The notes under the pieces: generated by a model
Seen by the model: the letters and a program-made list of their open reading frames with translations, nothing else
Database searches by the model: none
Told to the model about the DNA's origin: nothing
Assembly (NCBI RefSeq): GCF_001659605.2
Contig: NC_035167.2
Location: forward strand, 3,224,001-3,288,000
Length of the DNA: 64,000 nt
Reading direction: 5' to 3'
From: Manihot esculenta
Taxonomy: Eukaryota > Streptophyta > Magnoliopsida > Malpighiales > Euphorbiaceae
Program-made: the position numbers and the translations under genes
Shown here: piece after piece, positions 49,601 through 61,494 of the stretch
How the letters are laid out: each line of letters starts with the position of its first letter
Position numbering within the stretch: position 1 is the first letter of the stretch

Positions 49601-52600
49601 CCTATATTTATAGGATCTTTGAACTGGACTTCCTTTTCTTTAGGATCCAGCAAATTTTAGTATTTTGCTTTGCAAGAAGCTTTTGCTGAGAAAATTTTTA
49701 TTTTATTTCAAGTTACTTGTTTTGTTATTGATGACGTCATGCCAAAGAGGAATTTCTTAATTTTCTTTTTCTGTCTGGAACAGATTATTAGTCTCAGTAG
49801 TGCTCGCTTGTACTTGCCAAAGGACCTTTTGCCTCTAGAAGTTCGAGAGAACACCCTAAAGAAGGTTTTAGAAGTTCTTTCTAGAAATCCTACTGGACTG
49901 CCACTGGATCCTGAAGGAGATATGAAGGTATTTACAGCTTCATTTATGCATGCCATTTACTTTCTTCGATTTTTCACATTCCCCAAAGTGATTTTTCTGA
50001 TATTTTGTCTTTCTTTAGATCCAAAGTAACTCGTACAAAAAGGCAGTCCGGCGGATAGAGGCTTTAGAGCACCTCTTTGAGAAGCATGAAATTGCAAAAT
50101 CTCCCCTTATTGAGCAAAAACTCAAAGTTCTACACAAGAAGCAAGAATTAACAGCCAAAGTTAAGTCAATCAAGAAAACAATGCGTTCTTCTACATCTTT
50201 GGCTTTCAAAGACGAACTTAAAGCTAGAAAAAGAGTTCTCCGGAGGCTAGGGTAATCAAACTTTCTCTTTTTCCTGCTTTTGACTGTCAATCATTGATTC
50301 TCTTCCTCTTCTGGACTTTTTTTTTGTAGGATAGCTTGTATAGATGTTAAAACAACTCGTATGCATGTTAATATGAACTAGTGACAATTCTTCATCTTTG
50401 TTGTACTAGCAAAAAGGTTGTGTATTCTGCAAATGATGTATTACATAAGCACTTAAAAAAAAATAATTCTTGGTGTGGTGAGATTGTCAACCCATTGGGA
50501 AGGGTCCAGGGGGGGTTAATATATACAATCAAATGAATGAATATTACAAATAAACTCCAAGTTCAATGAAGATACACATTGTTAGTGTTGGAACTTCATC
50601 TATTCCAGAGTAGAACACCTCACCTATACCTTGATGGTGTTAAGTGGCCTGATAGTCTTACCTTTATAAAGAAATATATTGGCATGTCTCACATGTTGTA
50701 CAGTTGTTTCAAAATATCCTAATGTCCATCTTTTATAAAGAATTAAGTATCACATGATATAATTTGCTGAGTTTGAAGTGCGTCAAAACTTGATATATGA
50801 TTTTACCTTATTGTATTGATCTGTTTAGAGACTAGAATTTTGAAAGAATTCATTTCAATTGATTTCTTGTTTGTCAGTTTTCATGTTTGGAAACCTTATG
50901 GATGAAAGAATTTAATTCTTTTAGCTTAAAAAATCATTTTAAAGGAAAAAAAAAAGCGAAGATTAACTGGGGTGTGCAATTTTCAGTTTAAACTGAAAAA
51001 CGGAACAGAACAGGTTGATTCAGTTTTTTTACTTAAACGGTTTGGTGAAGATGATATTTTCCAAAGGAATATGTATTTTTCAGTTGATAAAACGGATTGG
51101 TGATATGTTTGTTCTAATTGGCTGATAAAACCTCAAACTCCACACCCTCTCTCCCCCCCCCCCCAAAAAAAAAAAAAAAAAAAAGGAGAAATAATTTATC
51201 TATATGCCTAACCTCTTTCTTCCTTCATGTGGCACGCATCGCATCTCTTTTACTTCTCATTTTATTTTAGAATTTTGATTTTGGAGAGAAAAGAAATTCT
51301 AGTAATTAATCACAATTCACAATGCTTTGAGGTTTATGCATTGCCTGAAACACCTCCTCTTTTGGGTTCTGAAATTTCAATTTGCTATGGAATGAAAATA
51401 ATTGCTTTGCATTTATTGAATGTGGCATCACACTAGCCTGTATTGAAAATCACAAATTCACAATTTTCTATGAGTTACTTGTCTCTGATTATGATCATGG
51501 TTGTGTTGTTGCTTTCTAGTTTCATCATGCTGCTAACAGATTATTATGACTCGATCAATTCTTTTCCTCTATGACCATGCAATCTACTGTTCAGAAAATG
51601 TAATTCTTATTCTGATTCAATTGTAGATATGTTACAAGCGATGATGTAGTGGAGTTGAAAGGAAAAGTTGCTTGTGAAATTAGCAGCGCAGATGAGTTGA
51701 CCCTGACGGAGCTCATGTTCAATGGTGTTTTAAAGGACATAAAGGTGGAGGAGATGGTATCTCTTCTTTCATGTTTTGTGTGGCAAGAGAAGCTCCAGGA
51801 TGCTGCCAAACCTAGGGAAGAACTTGACTTGCTCTTTACACAATTACAAGATACAGCTCGAAGAGTTGCCAAACTTCAGCTTGAATGCAAGGTATATATA
51901 CAACTACTTTTTTTTTTTTTTTTTTTTGTCTTTTCGTTTTTGCTCATTTTGGAACCTATGTTTATTGAGAATTATGGATAAGGTCAAGTTCATTTTCCAA
52001 GAAAGGATTCTAGAACTCAAATTAGACAGGACAAATCTGGAGATATTATTGGCTAAAATCATTTAAAGTTGATAACAAAAAGGTTCTATAACTAGAACTT
52101 TCAACTTGTTTATGTGATGGGAACAAGAATTAGTGATCTTGAAAATTTCTTACTGAAGGCCATAATACTTGATTGGAGTTGCAGCTCACTGTGACATATG
52201 ACTGGAATCTTGGATTGTTTAAGCAGCCATATGAACATGAATTGCTATCTTTCTTATGGTATGGTGAATCCACATTTCCATGGGCAAAGTGACTTTGGCC
52301 ACGAGAGCAGTAGCCCCCAGTTTGTTATGAAAACTGTCTTCAAATAATTTTTATTGTAAGCAAAAATAATACTGACAAAGTAGTCTATGATTCCTAACCT
52401 TTGTATCTGGAATGTGGATTGTTGAACTTTTTGAAAGATGGTATGGCTTTGCACAAGTGTCAATGTCTCAATTATGGCAGTTCTATCAGTTTGGTACACC
52501 ATATGACATCCCACTTATTCATCAGTCAAACAACTTTATGGATTTGCAGTCTGTTTGTCATTGATCAAGTGTTTTTCTTTTGCTAATTGTTGTTGTTATT

Positions 52601-52896
52601 ATATATTATTATGGCAGGTCCAAATTGATGTGGAGAATTTTGTGAGTTCATTTCGTCCTGATATTATGGAAGCTGTATATGCTTGGGCAAAAGGGTCCAA
52701 ATTCTATGAGATCATGGAATTTACACAGGTCTTTGAGGGGAGCTTGATCAGGGCTATTAGGAGGTTGGAAGAAGTTCTTCAGCAGCTTATACAAGCAGCA
52801 AAATCCATCGGCGAAACAGAGCTAGAGGCAAAGTTTGAAGAGGCTGTTTCAAAAATCAAGAGAGACATAGTGTTTGCAGCATCTTTATACTTATAG
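40680..52896 (+). CDS. MTR4: Exosome-associated DExH-box RNA helicase MTR4, 995 aa, 14 coding exons
   Basis: Exons: 40680-40946, 42722-42922, 43017-43235, 44199-44537, 44901-45005, 45795-45905, 46475-46725, 47184-47307, 48349-48631, 48699-48865, 49784-49927, 50019-50251, 51627-51891 and 52618-52896. They sum to 2988 nt in one open frame. The protein unwinds RNA and feeds it to the nuclear exosome, chiefly in rRNA precursor processing and by-product decay. Seen motifs: Walker A AHTSAGKT (92-99), DEVH box (183-186), SAT (214-216), [13 protein letters not shown] (417-429) and [10 protein letters not shown] (456-465). The arch/KOW insertion (about 560-800) and the C-terminal DSHCT helical domain, ending FAASLYL, follow. 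The start [10 protein letters not shown], the length and residue-level similarity fit plant MTR4 rather than its paralogue HEN2. Oddities: intron 5 has a GC donor, and residue 163 is Trp in TTEIWRSM, where relatives have Leu. Confidence 0.97.
45006..45794 (+). other. GC-AG intron (intron 5) in MTR4
   Basis: The exon ends CTACCTCAG and the intron starts GCAAGT; the acceptor is TTTGCAG before GTTTCAAAT. Use of the only nearby GT (four bases on) would break the frame, whereas GC keeps KKLPQ-VSNML as in MTR4 proteins. CAG|GCAAGT is the typical strong context of GC donors. Confidence 0.85.
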
Positions 52897-53860
52897 TTAC
52901 CTGGAGGTTTTTGTTCTGGATTAAATGATCCTTTTCGTCTGCAATGTTAGATTTCTTTACGTTGCTGAAAGCAGATTCGGCATCCTGATAGAATACGATT
53001 TGGGTTGATATAATTGCAAATTACATGTGTGAATGCAAGTAGGAAAAGGGTCAAGATGGAGACGATGAGCTTCTTCAAGTCATAGTTGCTCTAACTCTCT
53101 GGTAAAAGGAGTGTCTTTCAGGGAAAGGAAGGATGATCTTAGAGGTCCAAATTACATTTATAGCAGTAAGAAGTGGAACTCAACTCTGCAACTGTTCTTT
53201 ATGCCCTTCCTGTCAACCCCCCGTATTCTTATTATTTGTTGGATGAAGCACAAAATGTGTGCTTCACCTTTTTTTTTTTTTTTAATTATTTTTTGGCCCT
53301 TTTTTCTAGGAATTCTTATTTTAGAGGGAGTTGAAAGGCCGGTTGGTTAAGGATTTGGTTCAGGATTTGGTTCATGCAGTAGCTAGTATGTGTGTATTAT
53401 ACCAAATGTAAAATCAGTTTTATTACAATTAGATTGAAGTTTGTCATTATTTTATATTTTCAAAAGATCAATTACTTGAAAATTTTACGTATGCCACTTG
53501 TTTGATGAAAAACTATGAACCATGAGATCGATTTCTTTCTTTTTTTATTTTTATTTTTATTTTTTTTATACAAGTTAATTTTATTTAGTTCAAATTGAAC
53601 TAACGGATTAAATCAATATAATTTCGGTTTGCTTATTAAATAATTAATGGGTTGGGTTTGATTTTTCTTAAAATTTTCGGTTGAACTAAATTGAACTAAA
53701 AGTATCAAATATTAATGGGAATTATACAAACAAGTAGTTCTCTATAAGAAAATAGATGGTATTTATTTCAATTTCTCTTGATCTATGGTGGATATCCATC
53801 TAAAAATTTTATTTTCCCTAAAACGTATTTCAATACTTTGCCTTTTGAGCTTTTTTTTTA
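52897..53860 (+). other. MTR4 3' UTR and downstream spacer
   Basis: The first few hundred bases keep the base composition of the gene and probably hold the 3' UTR and polyadenylation site (no strong AATAAA near the stop). From about 53440 the DNA becomes AT-rich, with a fragment of the AATTGAACTAA-type dispersed repeat at 53560-53720. Confidence 0.45.
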
Positions 53861-56860
53861 AGTCAACAATTTTCATCCACCAATCCCTTCTTTCCTCTTC
53901 CTTCATTATGCCTCTTCCACCAATCCACCAATCCTTTTTTTACTTCCTTTTTGTTGTTACTTTCTCTTATAAAATGATATCTTGTGTCTATACGTTTACT
54001 CCTATCATGAAAAATTGAATTTTTGCTTAAAGTAATCGCTGACTTATTGTCAATAAAAATATCAGTAGCTTCTTTTCGAGTAAAACTCAGCATTTCCAAT
54101 AATCTTTTTAACCAAATTCATTTCATGCCAATAGCCTTTTTGTCTTTTGGAAGTGATAACAACTCTCAAGTATCGTTCTTTTGGATTGCTTTCATTTCTT
54201 CATCTATGGGTATTATCTACTTTTGGTCTTTTAATGCTCCCTCAAAGTTTATTGGTTTTGGTCTTTTAATGCTCCCTCAAAGTTTATTGGTTTTGAATAT
54301 GCATACAAACACATTAAATTATTTTGATTTATATCAATTTATTTAGTTTCAACATAAATATCATCTAGGCTTCTCATACGAGATGCCCTTTCAGCTGAAC
54401 TTTAAGGAAACAATATTTGAAGCTGTTGCTGGTGAAGTTTGCATATCTGTTGTTTTTTAGACTCCTTCTTGGTCAAACTTATCATAGTAAGGAAGGAAAT
54501 GATAGTCTTCATCTTTGACATTCCAATCCAAAGAAATATTTTCATCAAATTAAACATCTCTACTGATCACTTTCTTTCCGCTGCTTAAATCATAAAGCTT
54601 TTAGCCTTTGAAACTCGCACCATATTCTATAAGCACAAGCATCTTGCTTTTATCATCCATTTTGGTTCTCATTTCATTAGCAACATAAGTATAAACAAGA
54701 TTACCAAATACTCGCAAATGAGTAATACTTTGCTTTCTACCACTCCACACCTCTTGAGGAGTAACTTTTAACAAACTTTTTGTGGGACTTCGATTGGACA
54801 AATACACGGCACATGCTATTGCTTCAGTCCAAAATTCCTTCGACATCAACTTGCTGTTCAGCATACTACGAACCATGTTCATACTTCCTATTCTTTCTTT
54901 TCACCATGCCATTTTGTCGAGGAGACATTGGGATTGCTAATGGATGTCAAATTCCTTGATATTCACAAAAATTATTAAACTGATTTGAGGTAAACTCCCC
55001 TTCTCGATCAGTTTGCATGGCTTTGATCTTGTAGCTGCTTTCATTTTCCACCAGTGCCTTGAATTTCTTGAAAACTTCAAAGGCTTCTGAGTTTTCCTTC
55101 AACAAATAAACCCAAGTTTTGCCGTTGAAATCATCAATAAATAACAAAAAATACCTATTCTTGCTAAAAGAAGTTGGAGAAATAGGTCCATAAGTGTCTG
55201 CATACACCACTCGAGAGGTTTTGTGACTCTTGAAAATGACTCTTGGAAAACTCTTTCTAAATTTTTTTCATAGATACAATCTTCACAAATCTAATGCTAA
55301 GGATTGATGAAGGGCAAACTGGCTACCGTTTTCTCCTTAGACAAAGTCTTCAAGTTACTAAAATTCAGATGACCCATCTGCAAAAGCCATAGCCAAGAAG
55401 TATCTGCTGTAATTTCTTTCAAATACTTTGTGAGATCGGTATTGAGTTGAACTCTGAACATCCTGTTCTTTGACATTGGAACTCTTCCTATCAACTTCCT
55501 TTCTTCTCCTCTTAAACCCATCACTGATTTTTCATATTAACTTCATTGCCCTTCTCTAAAAGCTTTTCCAAACTCATATTATTTGATTTTAAAACTGGAA
55601 CATAATAAACATGAGAACTAAAATCATAACCTCAATTTCTCAACTTAATAAGAACATCTCCTTTCCCCATAATTAAACTTTAGTTTTATCACTAAAAGAA
55701 ATACTACCTCTTTCAGATTTATCAAGATTAGAAAATAAATTTTTATTACCAGTCATGTGATTACTTGCGCCTGAATCAAGATACAAAAAATTTTGATCGT
55801 TATCTTTTGGGGTGAGTTAATAGCAACAACGAATCCTCTTCCTCTTCAACACAAGCATAATTGGCCTTTTTTTTTTTTGCTTGAATTATTTCTGCATTCA
55901 GATGTACAATGGCCAAATCTTTGACAATTATAGCAACGAATTTCAGATTTTCTTCCACCACTTCTTCTTGATTAGGTACTTTTTCCTCATCCTCTTGTGT
56001 TTTGCAGTTGCGATTTTAATTCCTTATTATTAAGGAATTTCTTCCTCATTATTAAATGAACTTCTTCCTCCTTATTAAAGAAACTTCTTCTTCCTCTACC
56101 TCTTCCTCGTCCATAGAAATTTACTTTTCTACCTCGAGTTTGGCCACGAAATCCACTTTTTCCTCTCCACTGGGATGAACTTGAATCACCTTTCTCATGT
56201 AAAGTCAATTTTGCTTGAAGAATTTGGGCTATGGATTTTTCCTTCTTCTTCATTCTCTCCTCACAGCTTGTAATGAATCCATGAGTTGATCAACAGTCAT
56301 TGAATCCAAATCCTTTGACTCTTCTATTGCTACTACCACATAATCGAACTTTGAATTCAGTGATTGAAGAATTTTTTCTACAACACGGACATCCTCCACA
56401 TTTTCTTCATACCTCTTCATCTGGTTTACAATTGCCAAAACTCTAGTGAGGTAGTCTGATATTGTTTCAGAGTCTGATATTGTTTCATACTCTTTCATGT
56501 TCAAGGATTCAAATTCTCGTCTCAAGACTTGAAGACATACTTTCACAATCTTGTCCATTCCCTTTAATGAATTCTAAAGGATCCCCCATTCCTACTTTGA
56601 AGTGACAACAGCAGCAACCTTTTCGAACATATCCTCATCCAAACACATGTGAATAAGAGTAAGAGCCTATTGATATTTCTTTCTTGCTCTTTGCAATGCC
56701 TCTTTCTGTAGTTAATTCAAAGTGGTCTTATCTTTTGGTTGTTCATATTCTTTCTCTATAATTTTCCAAGCATCTGCAATTTTTCTCATGCCTGCAATTT
56801 TTCCTTTTAATACAGATTCTTCTCATGCATGCAATTTTTTCCTGCCGCTGCTTCTCTCAC
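53860..56860 (-). mobile_element. Second Ty1/copia remnant, reverse transcriptase deleted, no LTRs seen
   Basis: Minus-strand order is: gag (about 56830-56250, with MRKIADAWKIIEKEYEQP-like start, then [20 protein letters not shown]), an Arg/Gly-rich linker (GRGRGRGRR), the pre-integrase region (LWLLQMGHLNFSNLKTLSKE, 55400), integrase (YADTYGPISPTSFSKNRYFL and MQTDREGEFTSNQFNNFCEY at 55210-54947; EFWTEAIACAVYLSNRSPTK at 54882-54601) and the linker LYDLSSGKKVISRDV. It then jumps to an RNase H piece (SFTRKEATDIFIDNKSAITL, 54099-53990). The whole reverse transcriptase is absent. Stops and frame changes are frequent. Neither LTR nor target duplication was found. Confidence 0.85.
54228..54298. repeat. 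35-bp tandem duplication inside the copia remnant
   Basis: TTGGTCTTTTAATGCTCCCT with its following 15 bases is present twice head to tail, with no visible difference. A second local duplication of 17 bases (GTCTGATATTGTTTCAG) lies at about 56455-56490 in the gag part. Confidence 0.85.
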
Positions 56861-57570
56861 TATTTAAGCCATTTTATCTTCCTCGTTGAACCATTGTTCT
56901 CTCTTTCAATCTTCCCTTATTTGCTCTTGTTTGATTATGCAGTTTGCTTTGATTTCGTTGATGATGACAGAAGGCGCGACGGACGAAGATTATCAGAGTT
57001 TGTTTTAGGATCTAGAACAAGCCAAAATCCTTCTAATTTCTTTGATTTTCTTTATATTGTTTTTTTTAATTGAATTTGTTATGTTGATGAGATTTAGCTT
57101 GAAATTAAAAATTGGAAACAGATTGTCGTTTTTCTAATATTTGTAAGTTAATTTGTTTCATTAGAATATTTGTTATTTGGAAGGTTTAGTTAAGTGATTA
57201 TTAGTGATTAAGATATAAAAGTGGAAAGCCTTCTACAACTGAGTTACATTCTAAATCAAATTATTAAATCGAACCATATTAAATTATTTCAATTCGATTC
57301 AACGTTCGATTTATATTTATAGAAATTCGATATTTTATTTTTTTATTAAATTTTATTTTAAATTAAATCAGTAGAATATTTACCCTTACTCATCATAGTA
57401 AGAACAAATCAATACCTAAATGCAAATTAATTAAATTTAAATAATTATTTTTCTATAATAATAATAAATATAATAGTTGCACTGGTAAAATCTATATAAA
57501 ATTTACTATAATTAATATTTATAATACAAAACAGTTATAATATAAAATTTCTTTAGAATTTCTGGAATTA
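56861..57570. other. Spacer without a recognised gene
   Basis: The stretch is moderately AT-rich. At 57240-57370 it has a piece of the AATTCGATTCAACGTTCGAT-type dispersed repeat. No coding or RNA feature is supported. The 3' UTR of the minus-strand gene at 57571 probably lies in the right part. Confidence 0.45.
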
Positions 57571-57942
57571 TCAGTATTGAACTTCTCGAATACCAAAACA
57601 AGGAGTGAAGCAATTAATTAGATTGGCACCAAAGCTAGTGACATATCCAATGAACTGAGCTGGCCTTTCTTTTTTGTGAGACTGCAGAAGAGGCACACCA
57701 TAAACTGCATTTGCATCTGCATATTGCTGGTACTGGTACTCCAGTTCAGCAGCAGTAATCGTATCTTGGGACTGCTCTTGCCCTACCCACGGCGGAAGTG
57801 GCGGAGCTGACGGCTGAACTGGATTCGAGTAAGGGCAGCAGCAACCGTAACATGGTGACGGAGCAACGCAGTGGTGTTCTTGATGCTTCTTCTTTTTCTT
57901 CTTTTTTGGCCACAGCTTCTTGAATGCTTTCATCATTTTCAT
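57571..57942 (-). CDS. Unknown 123-aa Lys/Cys/Pro-rich protein
   Basis: The frame opens at 57972, but the ATG at 57942 is preferred. It follows a TGTCTCCAG that could be a splice acceptor, and it gives the start [20 protein letters not shown]. That basic, lysine-rich N-terminus is followed by a Cys/Pro region (CYGCCCPYSNPVQPSAPPLP), an acidic Gln/Tyr-rich middle (AAELEYQYQQYADANAVYG) and a conserved-looking C-terminus (FGANLINCFTPCFGIREVQY). No signal peptide or membrane helix was seen. Clustered cysteines near both ends could be lipidation sites or metal ligands, which is speculation. TATATATA lies at about 58095-58105, roughly 155 bases upstream. I do not recognise the family. The codon use and base composition stand out from the AT-rich flanks, which favours a real gene. 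Confidence 0.65.
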   Translation of the reverse strand: MKMMKAFKKLWPKKKKKKKHQEHHCVAPSPCYGCCCPYSNPVQPSAPPLPPWVGQEQSQDTITAAELEYQYQQYADANAVYGVPLLQSHKKERPAQFIGYVTSFGANLINCFTPCFGIREVQY

Positions 57943-57989
57943 GGCTGGAGACAAGAGCAGATTAAGTTGCAAAGATATGAAAAATTTAT

Positions 57990-58710
57990 CAGATATTTAA
58001 AAAATTTATGCACTTCATGCATTACAGCAAAAAAATTTATTAATTAATATACGCAATTGCTGAATTATTTATTCATTTTTAGTTTGACACGTAATGTATA
58101 TATATCTTTTAGCTTTATGACTCAGAAAATTGGCATTATTATTTATTTGTTTATTTCATTTTTGGTGAAATAAGTATTTTTTGCTATTATTATTCTTAAT
58201 TTATTAAAACGCAAAAATTAGTCATGCGCATTTATTTTCATTTTATTATCTCACTCTTAAAACAGTAAAATATTTTAATCTTCAACCAGGAGACCAATGA
58301 TGATATTATTATTCTCTTGATATTATTATTATTTAAAAAATATTATTTAATATTTATAATATAAAAAACGTTACTAATTAATTTTTTAATTTTAAAAAAT
58401 ATTTTAAAGCATTTTTAATGTTTTAAAAAATTTATTAATTATTAATTTTTTCATTAAATATTTTATTATTTAATTTTTATAATTTTAAAAAATTTATTAG
58501 TTGGTATTTCAATTTTAAAAAAAATTTACTAATTACTTTTTTCATATCAAAAGTTAAATATTAAAATTAATAAAGATGTTAGTTAATATATATTTTAAAA
58601 TATTAAAAATATTTTAATATATTTTTTAAAATTAAAAAATAAATTAAAATTTTTTTTATATTATACGAATTAAATAGTAATTCTCTCGTATTATTACTAT
58701 TATTAATATT
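57990..58710. other. AT-rich upstream region
   Basis: Holds the likely promoter of the 57.6-kb gene at its left end and, at 58340-58680, another copy of the dispersed TTGAAAAATATTTTAAAGC repeat also seen at 38-39 kb. No gene was seen. Confidence 0.45.
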
Positions 58711-58714
58711 AGTG

Positions 58715-59280
58715 ATGACCGCTGGATTTTTCCACTCTGGTCAGGGGCCATGCCTTCAATCGCGGCCCATCGCTTGAAAGCCCACACATTCTTTGCACTA
58801 ACAGGTTAGGCCCACTCGAGCCTTGATATCGGACCTCTCAGAATTTCTCAGCCAGGCTGGCCTCGCTTTCACTGCGCCTCGGGCTGATCTCTCTTGGTCC
58901 CAGCTTTGCTCCTATCTTCCGGCCCAGCCCAGAGCCAGAAGGAAGACTCACCCATCTGCCTTATGGACCCATCTACACGCGCGCAGAGAGGATCAGAGGC
59001 CGTTACGCATGGGGCAGAGATCTGATTCCCTCGTACGTCCATATCAATGTAGCAGGGACATGTGGTGCAATGATATACGTTCTGTTAGCACGTCACTAGC
59101 AGACAAAAGGAAACATATAAAAGGTCCTCCCCTATGTTTTAAGTTTTTTCTAGTTTTACAGAGCGCATTATAAAAAACCCTATTTCTCTGGATCTCAGAT
59201 CATCTATTAGCATCATTATCTTCGTCATTATCTTCATCATTATCGTCTTAATAATTATTTTTTTTGCTTTATTAGGTATG
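58715..59280 (+). repeat. GC-rich LTR-like fragment (possible solo LTR)
   Basis: A sharp rise in GC with GGCCCA/GGGCC motifs (CGCGGCCCATCGC, CCGGCCCAGCCC) is followed by ATAAAAGGTCC (about 59117), a TATA-like box, and then CCCTATTTCTCTGGATCTCA, an LTR R/U5-like leader. This order is typical of gypsy LTRs. Ends and target duplications were not fixed, and no internal retrotransposon domain is nearby. Confidence 0.45.
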
Positions 59281-59912
59281 TATGTAGTTTTTTTATGAAA
59301 AACGTTTGGAGCATATTCAAGTGATTTAATGCTTAAAACGATTACTGTGTTGTTTTCTTATAATGCCCATCTATGTAACATACATGAATGAACCAACTTT
59401 TTGACCTACCTTATGCTCTGTTTACACTACAAAATTTCATCTATCAATAATTTAATAATTAATATTTTAAATTATCAATAAATTGTCTACTGTCTATTTT
59501 TTTTAATTTAATCGATAAATTATTTTTTTATTTTTTATTCTTTTAATATTAATTCTTCTAATTTTTTAATTTTTAAAGTTACTATAATGTAAATCCTCGG
59601 AAAAAAAAAATAATAAAGGAAGAGGAATAAGGAGAAAGTGAAATAAATTATGCAAGCAATGGCGGTGGAAGCAACTCAAACAAGTTTTTTTTTTTTTTTT
59701 TCTTTTTCCTATTTGACTTAGTCAACGCCGGTGGAAGCAAGAAAAATTATTTTGTACAATTGATTATAATTAAAGAGGATTGATGAGACTTTTTTTTTTT
59801 AGGTAATATTATCATTTTAATATTTATTAATAAATTATTTTATAAATATAAAATAAATAAATATAAATTATTATAATAATTTAAATAGGAAAACATGAAA
59901 AGAAATGATAAA
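59281..59912. other. AT-rich spacer, no gene seen
   Basis: Contains two poly-T runs and a repeated GGTGGAAGCAA (59655 and 59730). No supported gene. TTTCTTTTCATG on the minus strand near 59890-59905 may provide the Pol III stop for the tRNA. Confidence 0.4.
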
Positions 59913-59986
59913 TGGCGTCGCCCGGACTTGAACCGGAGACCTTCAGTGTGTTAGACTGACGTGATAACCAACTACACCACGACACC
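59913..59986 (-). tRNA. tRNA-Val (anticodon AAC), copy 1
   Basis: The minus strand folds as a cloverleaf. The acceptor stem GGTGTCG pairs with CGACGCC (one G-U) and the discriminator is A. The D arm lies around TGGTGTAGTTGG, the anticodon arm is TCAGT-CTAACAC-ACTGA with anticodon AAC, and the T arm is CCGG-TTCAAGT-CCGG. A and B boxes are intact, and no intron is present. It is part of a duplication with the copy at 62586; the mature regions differ at one T-loop base. Confidence 0.95.
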
Positions 59987-60029
59987 ACCTCTTGTTCAAT
60001 TTGAACTAAGAATTTAAGTAAATAATTCT

Positions 60030-60202
60030 GAGACCTCCCTCGAGGAGGAACTTAGAGACGACTCCCAAGCCACCATCCAGTACCCAGCGGTTGGTTCTGA
60101 TCACCGGATTGTCATTTATGAAGCTCCTGTGGTTCAACTACTGGAATCCTCTCACGACCCTCAACCGTCCCATCAATGCCGCCAAATGGTACTCTTCGAC
60201 TA
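60030..60202 (+). other. Unidentified open coding segment next to tRNA copy 1
   Basis: The plus strand reads SETSLEEELRDDSQATIQ, YPAVGSDHRIVIYEAP, then a segment with LESSHDP and HQCRQMVLFD before TAA. The paralogous segment at 62728-62942 keeps the same frame, and the two length differences between the copies (3 and 18 bases) are multiples of three. That is the pattern of protein-coding DNA. It may be the last exon of a gene or a relic of one. No upstream exon was found. Confidence 0.4.
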
Positions 60203-60374
60203 AATGTGTATACTGTAGAAATAATTACTGCTTTAAATTAAAATTTAGAAGGGTTAGTTTTTGCTGTTAAATATTGCTTAATCCTATTTGATTTTCTGTT
60301 TGGTGGTTATTGGAATATTGGTTAATCCTATTGCTGTTAAATTAATGCATAAATTTCAAGCAAGAGGTTATCAT

Positions 60375-60830
60375 AATTGTCAACTTTTAAGGATCTCCCC
60401 TCAGAATCAGCCCATTCAGAGGACATATTATCTTCAACACCAACAATAGTGTCACTGAAGCAAGTAAACTAACAATTCAAACTAATATTATTGATTTCTA
60501 TGGATAGATGCCTGTCCAACATAAGATGATACCTTGTCTTATATTTTAGTAATATTAAGGTAATAATTTTATAATCGCTGTTAAAATAGCTCTGTCTAAA
60601 TCCTAAAATATATTAAATATGGAGGACAATAAAAGAGTTAAAATTTATAGGAGAGTAGACCGACATCAAATAAACAAAACAAAACCTTGTCTAGTATAAG
60701 ATAGAAAAGAAGTTCCAATAGCAAAGGTATGAGATATTGTGGCCATATTCTCGGGATACATGCTTTGGCTAGATGTAACAGTCGTCTCATAAGCTTCCTT
60801 GCTCCAACACGAAGCTCTCCATTTTCTTCC
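60375..60830 (-). pseudogene. Auxin response factor (ARF) gene relic
   Basis: Two exon remnants on the minus strand. The first (60830 to about 60670) follows a TTTTTACAG acceptor and reads EENGELRVGARKLM. After a frameshift it continues TVTSSQSMYPENMATISHTF and AIGTSFLSYTR. These match the region just after the B3 DNA-binding domain of ARFs (ENGELRVGVRR ... SSQSM...ATASHA). The second (about 60455-60375) reads SDTIVGVEDNMSSEWADSEG then RSLKV, matching the ARF auxin-response domain (FSGTIVGV...WRSLKVQWDE). Introns are retained, so this is a duplicated gene fragment rather than a retrocopy. No B3 domain or C-terminal part was seen in the window. Confidence 0.75.
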
Positions 60831-60859
60831 CTGTAAAAATCATATACCTTTCATTTGGA

Positions 60860-61490
60860 ATAGGAAATTTTATAAAAATTAAATGATATGATTTTTTTTA
60901 ATAATTTTTTTATTTTTTATTTTAAAAAAGATTGAGATTTTCATAATTTTACAAGAATTCGTTTAAATTTTTTTTATAAAATAAATTATAACAAATGAAG
61001 GATGTTAGTATTGAATGATAAGCAAAATAAATGATCAAACCCAGTAAGTAGCAAATATAACCATAGTAACAAATGAATTTAATGTGATTTATACAATGCC
61101 ATAAACAACATTGAAAAATAATAGGGTATTCGTGTTATCCATGGAAAGGTTGCAATGCAACCCAACTTGATTAGAATTACAAAACATACTCAAGCTCAAA
61201 TGATAAAGAGAAAACTCTCTAAATTTCTTCTTTTATTATTTTTTATGGTCCGTCCGTTTCATCTGTCATTGTCTCTTGCCCCTTTCTGAGAGGACAATCG
61301 GCTTTTTTTCCCTATCAAAGTGTGAATTTTTGTCTCTATTCTGTCTATAGGATTTTATGGATAAATAAATTTTCTTTTTTGCTCAAATTTTATGCTTATT
61401 GAGAGTTTTTTTTTTCTAGATTTATTGTTTTCTTGTTTTTTATTGGGGCTGTATTGGTTTTTTTTTGTATGTAGGTGGCCTTCTTGGTGC
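60860..61490. other. Spacer without a recognised gene
   Basis: The stretch is mixed AT-rich DNA with poly-T runs. Nothing further can be supported. Confidence 0.4.
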
Positions 61491-61494
61491 GCTC

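Noticed and set aside
58823..59173. 116-codon plus-strand frame in the GC-rich segment
   Set aside because: High GC with few stops explains the open frame. The composition and TATA/leader order fit an LTR better, and no domain was recognised.
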